A stretch of DNA of 49,692 bases, from the NCBI GenBank assembly GCA_021648845.1, contig JAKJHY010000036.1:1-49692 (forward strand), written 5' to 3'. The notes beneath the pieces are model-generated. The model had not been told where the DNA came from. It did no database searches and saw only the letters and a program-made list of their open reading frames with translations. The position numbers were made by a program, and so were the translations under genes. This stretch comes from Mycobacterium sp. MBM. GTDB lineage: Bacteria; Actinomycetota; Actinomycetes; Mycobacteriales; Mycobacteriaceae. Positions 41,943-49,513 of this stretch are shown in pieces (the first letter of the stretch is position 1; each line of letters begins with the position of its first letter).

Positions 41943-42968
41943 CTACTCGGCCGGCTTGGCCGGGACTTCCCCGTCGGCGGTGTCCTCCGCGGTGTCGCCG
42001 GCCTTCTTGTCGACCACCCGGGTCTTGTACAGGCTGGCGGCGGTGGTGATGACCAGCGTCACGATGATGACGCCCAGGCTGGCCAGCGTCGGGATGGTCG
42101 GCACGTGCAGCGGTTCGCCGCCGTTGATGAAGGGGAGCTCGTTCTCGTGCAGGGCGTGCAGTACCAGCTTGACGCCGATGAAGCCGAGAATGAACGACAG
42201 GCCCTGGGACAGGTAGACCAGGCGCTTGAGCAGATCACCGAGCAGGAAGTACAACTGGCGCAGACCCATCAGGGCGAACACATTCGCGGTGAACACCAGG
42301 TAGGGCTCCTGGGTGAGCCCGTAGATGGCCGGGATGGAGTCCAAGGCGAACAGCAGGTCGGTGGTACCCAACGCCACGATGACCAGGAACATCGGCGTCA
42401 TGACACGCTTGGAGCCCTCTTTGACCGTGAGCTTCAGGCCGTGCCACTTGTCGGTGGTGTTCAGGTAGTTGCGGGCGAACCGGACGACGCCGTTCTCGGC
42501 GTCGTCGTCGTGGTCGGTGTCGCGGGCCAGCTTGATCGCGGTGTAGATGAGGAACGCACCGAAAATGTAGAAGATCCACGAGAACTGCTCGATGGCCACC
42601 GCGCCGAGGGCGATGAAGACACCGCGGAATATCAGGGCCAGGATGATGCCGACGAGCAGCGCCTGCTGCTGGTAGATCCTGGGCACCTTGAAGCTGGCCA
42701 TGATGATCAAGAAGATGAACAGGTTGTCCACCGAGAGGCTGTACTCGGTGAGCCAGCCGGCAAAGAACTCCACCCCGTATTGGCTGCCGTGGAAGGTCCA
42801 GGTCCAGATGCCGAAGGCGATGGCGAGGCCGACGTAGAAGGTCAGCGCGATGGACGTCTCACGGGTGGACGGCTCGTGTGGCCGCCGGCCGAACACGAGG
42901 ACATCCACGAGCAGGACGCCCAGGGTGACGGCGAGGGTGATCCCCCACTCGAGTGCGGACACGTTCAT
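41943..42968 (-). CDS. TerC family membrane protein (copy 2), riboswitch-controlled
   Basis: A 341-residue membrane protein with the TerC Asp-containing helices: L-L-V-D-V-L-V-F, L-S-V-D-N-L-F-I-F and D-L-L-F-A-L-D-S-I. A charged C-terminal tail of about 30 residues is probably cytoplasmic. TerC/Alx-family proteins export Mn2+. The leader contains a yybP-ykoY element, so expression should rise with Mn2+. The ATG follows GGAGG. It is the only gene of its unit and ends at a strong hairpin. Confidence 0.9.
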   Translation of the reverse strand: MNVSALEWGITLAVTLGVLLVDVLVFGRRPHEPSTRETSIALTFYVGLAIAFGIWTWTFHGSQYGVEFFAGWLTEYSLSVDNLFIFLIIMASFKVPRIYQQQALLVGIILALIFRGVFIALGAVAIEQFSWIFYIFGAFLIYTAIKLARDTDHDDDAENGVVRFARNYLNTTDKWHGLKLTVKEGSKRVMTPMFLVIVALGTTDLLFALDSIPAIYGLTQEPYLVFTANVFALMGLRQLYFLLGDLLKRLVYLSQGLSFILGFIGVKLVLHALHENELPFINGGEPLHVPTIPTLASLGVIIVTLVITTAASLYKTRVVDKKAGDTAEDTADGEVPAKPAE

Positions 42969-42995
42969 ATGGTTGGAGCCTCCGGTCGTCGATCA

Positions 42996-43108
42996 ACGGC
43001 CGAGGTCTCTTCCGCCCGCGCACATGCCGCGCGGGCCTGCAGCACCGGTCGTCCGATGACGGTCGACGTGATGACGACACCGCAGCGCAGGAGTACTCCC
43101 CTCGGGGG
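42996..43108 (-). promoter_or_regulatory. yybP-ykoY manganese riboswitch
   Basis: On the minus strand, CCGAGG (43105-43100) runs into GGGGAGTA (43101-43094), the hallmark L1 of the yybP-ykoY family. The matching P1 strand CCTCGG (43005-43000) is preceded by the hallmark GAGA (43009-43006), giving GAGACCTCGG like the consensus GAGACC. Between them a GCCCGCGC/GCGCGGGC hairpin (43036-43014) and a GTCGTCATCACG segment are present. The element lies about 30 nt before the terC start, whose RBS it could control. Confidence 0.75.
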
Positions 43109-43155
43109 CTGATTCTGTCAGACGATCACGTCAGGCGGCTAATCGGTGATGACAC

Positions 43156-43530
43156 TCAACCCGCCTCGGTCGTCGTGGTGGTGGCGAACGGGTTCAGGAT
43201 GAACGGGTTCTCGTCGTCCAGCGACGGCACCGCGCTGGTCGATTCCGTCGTCGTGGTGGTCGAGGACCTGGTGCTCGGCGATGTGGTCGCGGAGGTGGTC
43301 GCGGAGGTGGTCGCGGAGGTGGCGCTGGTGGTCGAGGCCGAATAGTCGGTGTAGTACTGCGGGCCGTAGCTGGGCTGCAGCGAGTGTTCCGCGGTCTGCA
43401 CGACGGCGTAGATCAGCACGACGATGGCCAACACCCCGGCCACACCCGCGGTGACGACCGCCCAGGACTCCTCGTACCAGGGCATTCCCGCCGGCATTCC
43501 CGCCGATTCCCCGCGCTGGTCGTCCGCCAC
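43156..43530 (-). CDS. Small membrane protein with Thr/Ser-rich tail
   Basis: A 124-residue protein with one membrane helix (V-T-A-G-V-A-G-V-L-A-I-V-V-L-I-Y-A-V-V) and a tail of repeated S-A-T-T triplets, S-T-R-S-S-T-T-T-T-T and E-N-P-F-I-L-N-P-F. The tail probably lies outside the membrane and could be O-glycosylated. GTG 43530 is preferred: it is 8 nt after a TACGAT -10. No family is recognised. Confidence 0.6.
   Translation of the reverse strand: MADDQRGESAGMPAGMPWYEESWAVVTAGVAGVLAIVVLIYAVVQTAEHSLQPSYGPQYYTDYSASTTSATSATTSATTSATTSPSTRSSTTTTTESTSAVPSLDDENPFILNPFATTTTTEAG
43283..43318. repeat. 12-bp tandem repeat (three copies) within the Thr-rich gene
   Basis: Three perfect copies of GTGGTCGCGGAG encode the S-A-T-T repeats of the tail. 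As the unit is 12 bp, slippage would change repeat number without shifting the frame. Confidence 0.85.
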
Positions 43531-43552
43531 AGCCGATGATCGTAACGAGCTT

Positions 43553-43948
43553 TCAGCCCGCCACGATCGAATCTCCACGGACCGTGATCGATGCCGGAGT
43601 CAGCGCTTCACGCGCGGGCCCGGACAGCACCTCACCGTCCAAGCCGAAGGTGCTGCCGTGGCACGGGCAGATGACCTGGGCGCCGTCGACCTTGGCCACC
43701 GCGCAACCGGCGTGTGGACAGACCGCCGAGAATCCGGTGAACTCGCCGGGCTGCGGCTGGGTCAGCACGATGCCGTCCACGATCAGCGCGGAGCCCACCG
43801 GCACCTCGGAGGTGCGCGCGAGGACTTCCGGCTGGGCCGGTGCCGTTGCGGGTTCACCGGCCCCGCCCGTACATGCCATCAGTGCGGTCGATCCGATGGC
43901 GACACCCGCGCCGGCGAGCACGTGGCGGCGATCCGGCTGAGGGGTCAT
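43553..43948 (-). CDS. Rieske [2Fe-2S] lipoprotein
   Basis: A 131-residue exported iron-sulfur protein. The N-terminus D-R-R-H-V-L-A-G-A-G suggests Tat export, and L-M-A-C is a lipobox with Cys near residue 26. The Rieske cluster ligands are C-P-H-A-G-C (about 77-82) and C-P-C-H-G-S (about 94-99), so both Cys-His pairs are intact. It would act in electron transfer on the outer face of the membrane; the partner is unknown. It is read just before the Thr-rich membrane gene on the same strand. Confidence 0.9.
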   Translation of the reverse strand: MTPQPDRRHVLAGAGVAIGSTALMACTGGAGEPATAPAQPEVLARTSEVPVGSALIVDGIVLTQPQPGEFTGFSAVCPHAGCAVAKVDGAQVICPCHGSTFGLDGEVLSGPAREALTPASITVRGDSIVAG

Positions 43949-43966
43949 CGGCTCATTGTCGGCGTT

Positions 43967-44434
43967 TCAGCGCCGGAACACCACCAGCCGCATCGCGGTG
44001 TACATGTAGATGGCCTCACATCCGCCCGCCGCCAGCCTGGCCAGGTGGTACTGCAGGCCCGCGGTGACCAGAAAGGTGGGCAGCATGACGATGAACGCCG
44101 CATAGTTGACGGCGACCACCATCACATAGGTAACCGCCTGCGGGCCGATGCTGGCGTGAGAGCGGAAGTTCAGGGTCCGGTTCAGCCAGAACGCCAGCGC
44201 GAACGCGCATACGTAACCCGCCGTGAGCGCGATGGGCAGTGGCACGGCGAAACCGCTGTGCAATACCGTCAGCAGCGCCATGTCCACAGCGAAGGTGAAG
44301 CTGTTGATCAGCACGAAACCCAGGAACGTCGGGGCGACAACCGAATTCAAGCCGAGCGGCAGTCGAGCGACGACCCGCTCGCAGAACAGGTGGAACCGTT
44401 GCACGCCGCCGCTCGCAGCCGCTCGGACGGTCAC
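43967..44434 (-). CDS. GtrA-like family membrane protein
   Basis: A 155-residue protein with four membrane helices and the GtrA/DPMS-like pattern (F-L-G-F-V-L-I-N, L-T-A-G-Y-V-C-A-F, F-W-L-N-R-T-L-N-F-R-S and a C-terminal R-L-V-V-F). GtrA proteins are linked to flipping of polyprenyl-phosphate sugars for cell-wall polysaccharides. It sits 18 nt upstream of the Rieske gene. The sugar substrate is unknown. Confidence 0.8.
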   Translation of the reverse strand: MTVRAAASGGVQRFHLFCERVVARLPLGLNSVVAPTFLGFVLINSFTFAVDMALLTVLHSGFAVPLPIALTAGYVCAFALAFWLNRTLNFRSHASIGPQAVTYVMVVAVNYAAFIVMLPTFLVTAGLQYHLARLAAGGCEAIYMYTAMRLVVFRR

Positions 44435-44490
44435 CGTGAGAGCGTCTCAGCACCAGATGACGACCGGGTGATGCCCGGCTGACGGCTCGG

Positions 44491-45396
44491 CTAACCGATG
44501 ACGAGAGCTGTGCCGGTTTCCTGCTCCGCGAATTGGACGACCCGCGCCGCGGTCGCGTAATCGCATGCCAGCGCCGACCGCCCGATCAACACGGGACCGC
44601 CCCGCAGCCCGAACCGGCCTTCCACCCCGACATAGCTGCCCGGCGGGATCGGTTCGGTGATGCAGTACAGCGTGGTGGCCGCCCCGGCGGCCGGATCGTT
44701 GGCCATTGCGCCGGCCACCAGTTTGACCCCGCGCGCCACGACGCCCATCAGCGGTCCGTCCGAGAGTTGCGGCAGATTGGAGTCCACCCAGCCGGGGTGG
44801 GTGAGGTGGCTTATGACCGGCGACTGGGCTGCACGCAGTCGACGGTCCAGTTCCAGACCCCACAGCATGACCGCCAGCTTGGAGCGGGCGTAGGCGCCCA
44901 TCACGGTCCACTTGTGCGCGCGCAGGTGCATATCGTCGAGCCGCAACGTCGCCGACTCGTGGGCCTGCGAACCGACGTTGACGATCTGGGCGCGCACCCG
45001 GTCCAGCAGCAGGTTGGTCAGGGCGAACGGGCCCAGCAGGTTGGTAGCGATGGTCGCCTCGAAGCCGTCGACGGTGTCGACGCGCTTATCGGTGAGCGTT
45101 CCCGCGTTGTTGATCAGGATGTCGACCGCGTGGATGCCCGCATCATCGAGCAGCCCCGGGAAGGCGCGCACCGAGGATTGATCGGCCAGATCGAGCCGGA
45201 GCACCGACGTGCGCCCGCCGATCTCGGCGGCACGTTGCGCCCCGAGCTCGGTGTTACGCACCGCCATCACCACGTGCGCCCCGGCCCTGGTGAGCGCTGC
45301 GGCCGTGGCCAGGCCGACGCCGTTGGTCGCCCCGGTCACGATGACGGTGCGGTCGCTCATGTCGCCCAGGCGTGCCGGGGTCCATCGGGATGTCAT
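44491..45396 (-). CDS. Short-chain dehydrogenase/reductase (retinol-dehydrogenase-like)
   Basis: A 301-residue NAD(P)-dependent oxidoreductase. The cofactor motif is T-G-A-T-N-G-V-G (21-28), N-N-A-G-T is present near 92, and the catalytic Tyr-Lys pair is in A-Y-A-R-S-K. The start M-T-S-R-W-T is supported by TAGCCT (minus strand 45408-45403) 6 nt upstream, a leaderless arrangement; related proteins also begin M-T-S-R-W-T. It is divergent from the GGDEF gene. The substrate is unknown. Confidence 0.87.
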   Translation of the reverse strand: MTSRWTPARLGDMSDRTVIVTGATNGVGLATAAALTRAGAHVVMAVRNTELGAQRAAEIGGRTSVLRLDLADQSSVRAFPGLLDDAGIHAVDILINNAGTLTDKRVDTVDGFEATIATNLLGPFALTNLLLDRVRAQIVNVGSQAHESATLRLDDMHLRAHKWTVMGAYARSKLAVMLWGLELDRRLRAAQSPVISHLTHPGWVDSNLPQLSDGPLMGVVARGVKLVAGAMANDPAAGAATTLYCITEPIPPGSYVGVEGRFGLRGGPVLIGRSALACDYATAARVVQFAEQETGTALVIG

Positions 45397-45436
45397 TGGG
45401 CCAGGCTAGCGGCCGCCTGGCTGGTACCGTTCGCTG

Positions 45437-45493
45437 ATGCTGTGGGGGTGTTCAGGTGCACGGCCCGACGCCGGGAGCGGCGGCCGGTGGTGA
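45437..45493 (+). CDS. Leaderless 18-codon upstream ORF
   Basis: TACCGT (45425-45430) lies 6 nt before this ATG, the standard leaderless spacing. The frame has 18 codons (starting M-L-W-G-C-S-G) and its TGA overlaps the GTG start of the GGDEF gene (GTGA). It would couple translation of the downstream gene to the peptide. Existence as a translated peptide is a prediction. Confidence 0.45.
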   Translation: MLWGCSGARPDAGSGGRW

Positions 45494-46623
45494 TTCCTTC
45501 CCGGTGGCGGCACGGGGGCGACCATTACGAATGGTTGACCTCGTACCTGGCCGCGCGTGAGCTGCAGGTCGCCACCAGCCGGGTGGTCGCCTGGATGATC
45601 GGCAGCCTCGGAGCCCTCTCGGTTCTGGTGATCGCCGCCTCCACCGGCTCCGGGCGGCCGTACCGACCGGCCATCGCGGCGCTGCTGTTCGTCGCGTGCG
45701 CGGTGATGGTCGCCCTCTGGTTGCGCTCGGATTGGCCGTCGCGGCGACAATCCCAGTCCTGCCTGGTCCTGGGCACCGTCCTCATCTCCGCGGTGTGCCT
45801 ACTGGAGCCGGACCCCGTGCTGGGCTTGCTGATCTCGTCGGCGTTCACCGTCGCCACGGCGTATGCGATGTTCTTCCACTCCCGCACGTGGCTCGGCCCG
45901 ATCTGGGCGGTGCAGGCCGTCACCCTGTTGGTGTTGGGCTGGCGTTTGATGGACAGCGGCTACGGGCTCGCACTGGCCGGCGTCGCCTTCGTCGCGCTGA
46001 TCAGTTCCTTCGTCGCGTTCGCCTGCGAATTGGTGCTCCGGATCATCGGTTCGGAGAAGCCGCACGGTGAGATCGAGCCGCTGACGGGTCTGCCGAACCG
46101 GCAGTCCTTCTACGACAGTGTGGCCACCCTGATCGGCTCGCGGAGCCGGCGTGATGACCGCTATCTCATTCTGATCGTGGTGAATCTGGACAGCTTCTCG
46201 CTATTGACCGCGATGTCCGGAAAGGCCGGCGGCAACAAGGCGCGGGTGGCCATCGGGCAGCGGCTGCGCGAGACGGTACGTGGGGATGCCGTGATCGGCG
46301 CGCTCGGGGAGGCCGAGTATCTGGTGGCCGACGTCTTCACCACACCGGATCCGACGCCGCTGGCCGAGCGGATCCTGGGCACGATCAAGTCCGCGCCGTT
46401 CCAGTTGACCGCGAGTCTCGGTGTGGTCAGTACGCCGCTGAAACCGCTGACCGGTCAGGGATCTCACGATGTGCTCGACGAGCTCGTCACCATCGGCACC
46501 AACGCGATGTACGAGGCGCGCAAGTCCGGCGGCAATCAGATGCGCTTGCTGCTGTCACCGGCGTTGGCGACCGTCGAGGACGACGGCCCCGAGGACCACC
46601 CCGATAGCGATCAGACCGCCTGA
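45490..46623 (+). CDS. Membrane protein with degenerate GGDEF domain
   Basis: A 377-residue protein: an N-terminal block of about six membrane helices (residues 25-190) and a C-terminal GGDEF-fold domain. The catalytic motif is G273-E-A-E-Y277 instead of G-G-D/E-E-F, and the I-site is not evident, so it is unlikely to make c-di-GMP. It may be a sensor that binds nucleotide. GTG 45490 is chosen because it overlaps the stop of the leaderless upstream ORF; GTG 45487 or 45442 are alternatives. Confidence 0.72.
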   Translation: MIPSRWRHGGDHYEWLTSYLAARELQVATSRVVAWMIGSLGALSVLVIAASTGSGRPYRPAIAALLFVACAVMVALWLRSDWPSRRQSQSCLVLGTVLISAVCLLEPDPVLGLLISSAFTVATAYAMFFHSRTWLGPIWAVQAVTLLVLGWRLMDSGYGLALAGVAFVALISSFVAFACELVLRIIGSEKPHGEIEPLTGLPNRQSFYDSVATLIGSRSRRDDRYLILIVVNLDSFSLLTAMSGKAGGNKARVAIGQRLRETVRGDAVIGALGEAEYLVADVFTTPDPTPLAERILGTIKSAPFQLTASLGVVSTPLKPLTGQGSHDVLDELVTIGTNAMYEARKSGGNQMRLLLSPALATVEDDGPEDHPDSDQTA

Positions 46624-46632
46624 ACGGTCGCG

Positions 46633-46776
46633 TCAGGGCAGCGGGTCGGCGATGGTGATCTGGATCGGGAAGGGCACGGGTCCGTCCTGTAACAGCGCGA
46701 CCGTCGGGATGGCGATGGCGGCCAGCGCGACCGCTGATGCGATGAGCGACTGCATAAAACGCCGTGTAGTTAGCAT
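46633..46776 (-). CDS. Small membrane/secreted protein (47 residues)
   Basis: A short frame starting M-L-T-T-R-R-F-M-Q-S with one hydrophobic segment (L-I-A-S-A-V-A-L-A-A-I-A-I-P-T-V) and a Pro-rich end. The N-terminal basic residues followed by a hydrophobic stretch suggest a signal anchor. A GAGAGG lies about 11 nt upstream. No homologue is recognised. Confidence 0.5.
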   Translation of the reverse strand: MLTTRRFMQSLIASAVALAAIAIPTVALLQDGPVPFPIQITIADPLP

Positions 46777-46865
46777 GCCTAGATAATCCTCTCGGGCGGC
46801 ATGGGTGCCAATGCCTTTGTGAGTGACAACACGCGGCAGCGGCGGTCTCATTCCGCCCGGTCGGC

Positions 46866-47678
46866 TCAGGGGGAGACGAGCAGCCGGCGGCGGAACAGGT
46901 CCAGCACCTGGTCGAGTGCCGCCCTGGTCGGCTGGCCCGGTTCATCGATCAGGTGCTCGGTCAGCACCGAGTGCGGGGGCATCATCGCCTCGGGATTGGC
47001 ATCGGCATCGCTCAGTTCCACCGCGACGAAGGCGTCGCCGAGTTGCTCGCGCAGAAAATCGAAACGCTCGGCCGGCACGAACTTGTCGGAGTCGAACCGC
47101 AATCCCAGCACGGTCAGGCCACGGGCACAGCGGCCCTTGACCACCTCGAGGTCCGCAGACGAGATGTCGATCGAGCGGCGCTGCGCCTTGGTCAGGCCGA
47201 CCGGCATCGACGGCTGGGACAGCACCGGAGCCAGCAGCACGTCGTCGGTGGCCATGGCCAGCGCATAACCGCCCGTGAAGCACATTCCCACGGCGCCGAC
47301 GCCGGGACCACCGCAGCGGGCGTGCTCAGAGCGCGCCAGCGCCCGCAACCAACCGATGACCGGAGAGGTACGACCGGTGGCCAGCGTGACGAACTCCTTA
47401 CTGATGCACGCCGGGATCATCGCGGAGGCCAATGTCTTGACCGCGACCAGCGTGCCGGCATTGGGATCCCGCCCCGGCGTGCCGAACAGGTGCGGCAGCA
47501 CGACGGTGCATCCGATATCGGCGACCCGGCGGGCGAAGTCCAACACCTTGGGTGTGATCCCCGGCATCTCGGCGATCACGATCACCGCCGGACCGCTGCC
47601 CCTGCGATACACCGCGCGGGTTTTGCCGTCGTGGGTGAACTCGGTCTTCTCGAAATCTGCCAGGGTGTCATCCGACAT
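46866..47678 (-). CDS. Dienelactone hydrolase family protein
   Basis: A 270-residue alpha/beta hydrolase. The nucleophile elbow is G-M-C-F-T-G-G (Cys, as in dienelactone hydrolases). A likely acid residue is in L-R-F-D-S-D-K-F-V, and the His is probably in the C-terminal P-H-S-V-L-T-E region. A GAGGAG site precedes the ATG. The substrate is unknown; carboxymethylenebutenolidase-like activity is the family default. Confidence 0.85.
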   Translation of the reverse strand: MSDDTLADFEKTEFTHDGKTRAVYRRGSGPAVIVIAEMPGITPKVLDFARRVADIGCTVVLPHLFGTPGRDPNAGTLVAVKTLASAMIPACISKEFVTLATGRTSPVIGWLRALARSEHARCGGPGVGAVGMCFTGGYALAMATDDVLLAPVLSQPSMPVGLTKAQRRSIDISSADLEVVKGRCARGLTVLGLRFDSDKFVPAERFDFLREQLGDAFVAVELSDADANPEAMMPPHSVLTEHLIDEPGQPTRAALDQVLDLFRRRLLVSP

Positions 47679-47823
47679 CGCAGTGCTCCTCTACTGGTCC
47701 GGTGATGAGCATCATCGGCCACGACAAGGCGGCCGCACCGAACGACGCCACATCCGCGCCGGCCGGCAACTGGGTCGGGTAACCGAGGATCGTGCGGACG
47801 GTCTCCAGCGCGGTCGCCCCCAA
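47668..47823 (-). CDS. Possible small ORF or gene remnant upstream of the hydrolase
   Basis: A frame of about 51 codons lies between PucR and the hydrolase and overlaps the hydrolase start. Third positions are strongly GC-rich, unlike the other frames here, so it looks coding. It reads A-L-E-T-V-R-T-I-L-G-Y-P-T-Q and then A-A-L-S-W-P-M-M-L-I-T-G. The start is uncertain (TTG 47823) and no ribosome binding site is clear. It may be a small protein or the tail of a decayed gene. Confidence 0.35.
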   Translation of the reverse strand: MGATALETVRTILGYPTQLPAGADVASFGAAALSWPMMLITGPVEEHCDVG

Positions 47824-47831
47824 CCGCCATG

Positions 47832-49406
47832 TCAGGACACTACCGCGCGCTCGCGCGCGTCCAGCACCATCAGCGCCACGTGCAATGAGGTCATCGACTC
47901 ACCGTCATCGAGATCCACTCCGAGCGCGGCCCGGATCGCGCCCAGCCGCTTGTACAACGCGGGCCTGCTGAGGTGCAGGCTCGCCGCAACCGCAGCCTTG
48001 TTGCCCGCCAGCTTCAGGTACTCGCGGAGCAGATCCAGCTGTGCGGGCTCGCCGGCCAGCAGCCCCCGCAGCTCTGTCTCGGCGAAGGTCTGCACCCGCG
48101 GATCATCGCGCAGCAGCGAGACCAGCCCATGCAGACGAACGTCGGCCGCCCGATAGAAGGGCCGTTTGGCACCACGCATGGCCAGCGCGACCTCGGCGAT
48201 GTGCGCGGCTTCATCGAGCCCGGTCACGGCATCGATCACGCCGTCCACCGGCGGCCCGACGGCCAGCACCGCCCCCGCGGTGCGGTCGACCCGCTCGATC
48301 TCGGTGCGCAGCCCCGCACCCAGCGATGTCAGCGCCTCGTCGGCCGGCCTGGTCATACCGAGCGCCAACACCGCGCCGACCTCGCCGTCGCGGCGCAACG
48401 CGCACAGACCGGTGTGCCCGGAAGCGTTGACGGTGTGCAGCACGGCATCGACCAGCAACACATTGCGCCGTTGCGCGGCAACGGGATCCGAGCCGGCGTC
48501 CGGGCGATTTACCCGCACCACCACGGGGGTGTACCGGGCCGCCGAGCGCAATCCGAGGGCATGCGCGCGAGCCGCCGCCTCACGCTCGTCGGTGATGCGC
48601 CCGCGCAGCACGTCATCGATCAGCCCGCTCTGCGCCTGATGGTGCAGTCCGGTCCGGTCCCGCTCGATCATCCGGTGCAGCGCCAGGGCCACCGCGGCGC
48701 GTTCCAGCACCATCCGGGTGCGATCCGCATCCTGGGGCGGCCGCGGGACGATCAGCCGACCCCATTGTTCGGCGCGCGGGCCCACCGCGGTCACCGCCCA
48801 CCGCTCCGCCGCGGAATGCAGGCGTGAACGTCGCTCCCAGTCGCGCAACAGATCTGCCGACCCTCCACGCAGCGACACCGCCAGCGCCCGGTGCGTCAGG
48901 TCCTCCAGCACCACCGGCTCGTCGAGGATCGCCGCGGCGGCCTCCACGATGCCGGCCGCCGAGGGGCGTTTCAGGCTGAGCTCGGTGAAGGTCTCGTGTA
49001 CCCGACGGTCGAAGGCCACCCGTTCGAACTGGTCGGCGACGATCAGTCGGTGCACGGCCTCGGTCACCTCGACGAAGCGCACCTGGCGGCGCAGCGCGAC
49101 CAATGCCAGGTCGAACTCGGCGGCGACTGCACCCAATCCGGCGGGCAGGGGTATCGCACCGATCTCCACCACCACCCCGATCACCCCGGCGGCGGCCATC
49201 CCGCGCAGATACCTGCGCGGCGCATCCCGCAGCGCGGCACCGGTCGTCAGGACCAGCTCACCGCCCTGGACGAGGGCGGACAGGTCGGGCATATCACTGA
49301 CATGCACCCATCGGATGGGCTGATCGAAGCGATGCCCGCACAGCACTTCGGGATCACCCGCCTGGATCACCGGCAGGTCGATCACCTGGCTGACGGTGGG
49401 CTGCAC
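47832..49406 (-). CDS. PucR family transcriptional regulator
   Basis: A 524-residue regulator: N-terminal PucR sensory domain (about 1-120, starting V-I-D-L-P-V-I-Q-A-G-D), a middle region of GGDEF-like fold, and a C-terminal PucR helix-turn-helix (Y-L-K-L-A-G-N-K-A-A-V-A-A-S-L-H-L-S-R-P-A-L-Y-K-R-L, near 465-490). The GTG start lies 6 nt after a TACGCT -10 box, so the mRNA is probably leaderless. It is divergent from the methylmalonate-semialdehyde dehydrogenase gene, its likely target; PucR proteins often govern purine or amino-acid degradation genes. Confidence 0.88.
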   Translation of the reverse strand: MQPTVSQVIDLPVIQAGDPEVLCGHRFDQPIRWVHVSDMPDLSALVQGGELVLTTGAALRDAPRRYLRGMAAAGVIGVVVEIGAIPLPAGLGAVAAEFDLALVALRRQVRFVEVTEAVHRLIVADQFERVAFDRRVHETFTELSLKRPSAAGIVEAAAAILDEPVVLEDLTHRALAVSLRGGSADLLRDWERRSRLHSAAERWAVTAVGPRAEQWGRLIVPRPPQDADRTRMVLERAAVALALHRMIERDRTGLHHQAQSGLIDDVLRGRITDEREAAARAHALGLRSAARYTPVVVRVNRPDAGSDPVAAQRRNVLLVDAVLHTVNASGHTGLCALRRDGEVGAVLALGMTRPADEALTSLGAGLRTEIERVDRTAGAVLAVGPPVDGVIDAVTGLDEAAHIAEVALAMRGAKRPFYRAADVRLHGLVSLLRDDPRVQTFAETELRGLLAGEPAQLDLLREYLKLAGNKAAVAASLHLSRPALYKRLGAIRAALGVDLDDGESMTSLHVALMVLDARERAVVS

Positions 49407-49513
49407 TTACACAGCGTAAAGCAAGATCGCAAAATCGATACACTCCGTCACCGCGATGCAGCCCGGGGGGAGCCGAGACTGGAGGGAACCCGACAGAAAG
49501 TGAGCCCATCGCG
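49407..49513. promoter_or_regulatory. Divergent promoter region between PucR and mmsA
   Basis: On the minus strand a TACGCT -10 (49418-49413) serves the PucR gene. On the plus strand TACACT (49439-49444) is a candidate -10 for the dehydrogenase. ATCG-CAAAAT-CGAT (49426-49439) is an inverted repeat between them and a candidate PucR operator. Confidence 0.45.

Noticed and set aside
43283..43318. Possible CRISPR-like repeats
   Set aside because: The copies are directly adjacent 12-bp units within a coding region, with no spacers and no cas genes.
47582..47830. 82-codon frame with ATG upstream of the hydrolase
   Set aside because: Its codon composition is not coding-like and it overlaps the hydrolase start deeply; the neighbouring frame is the better candidate.
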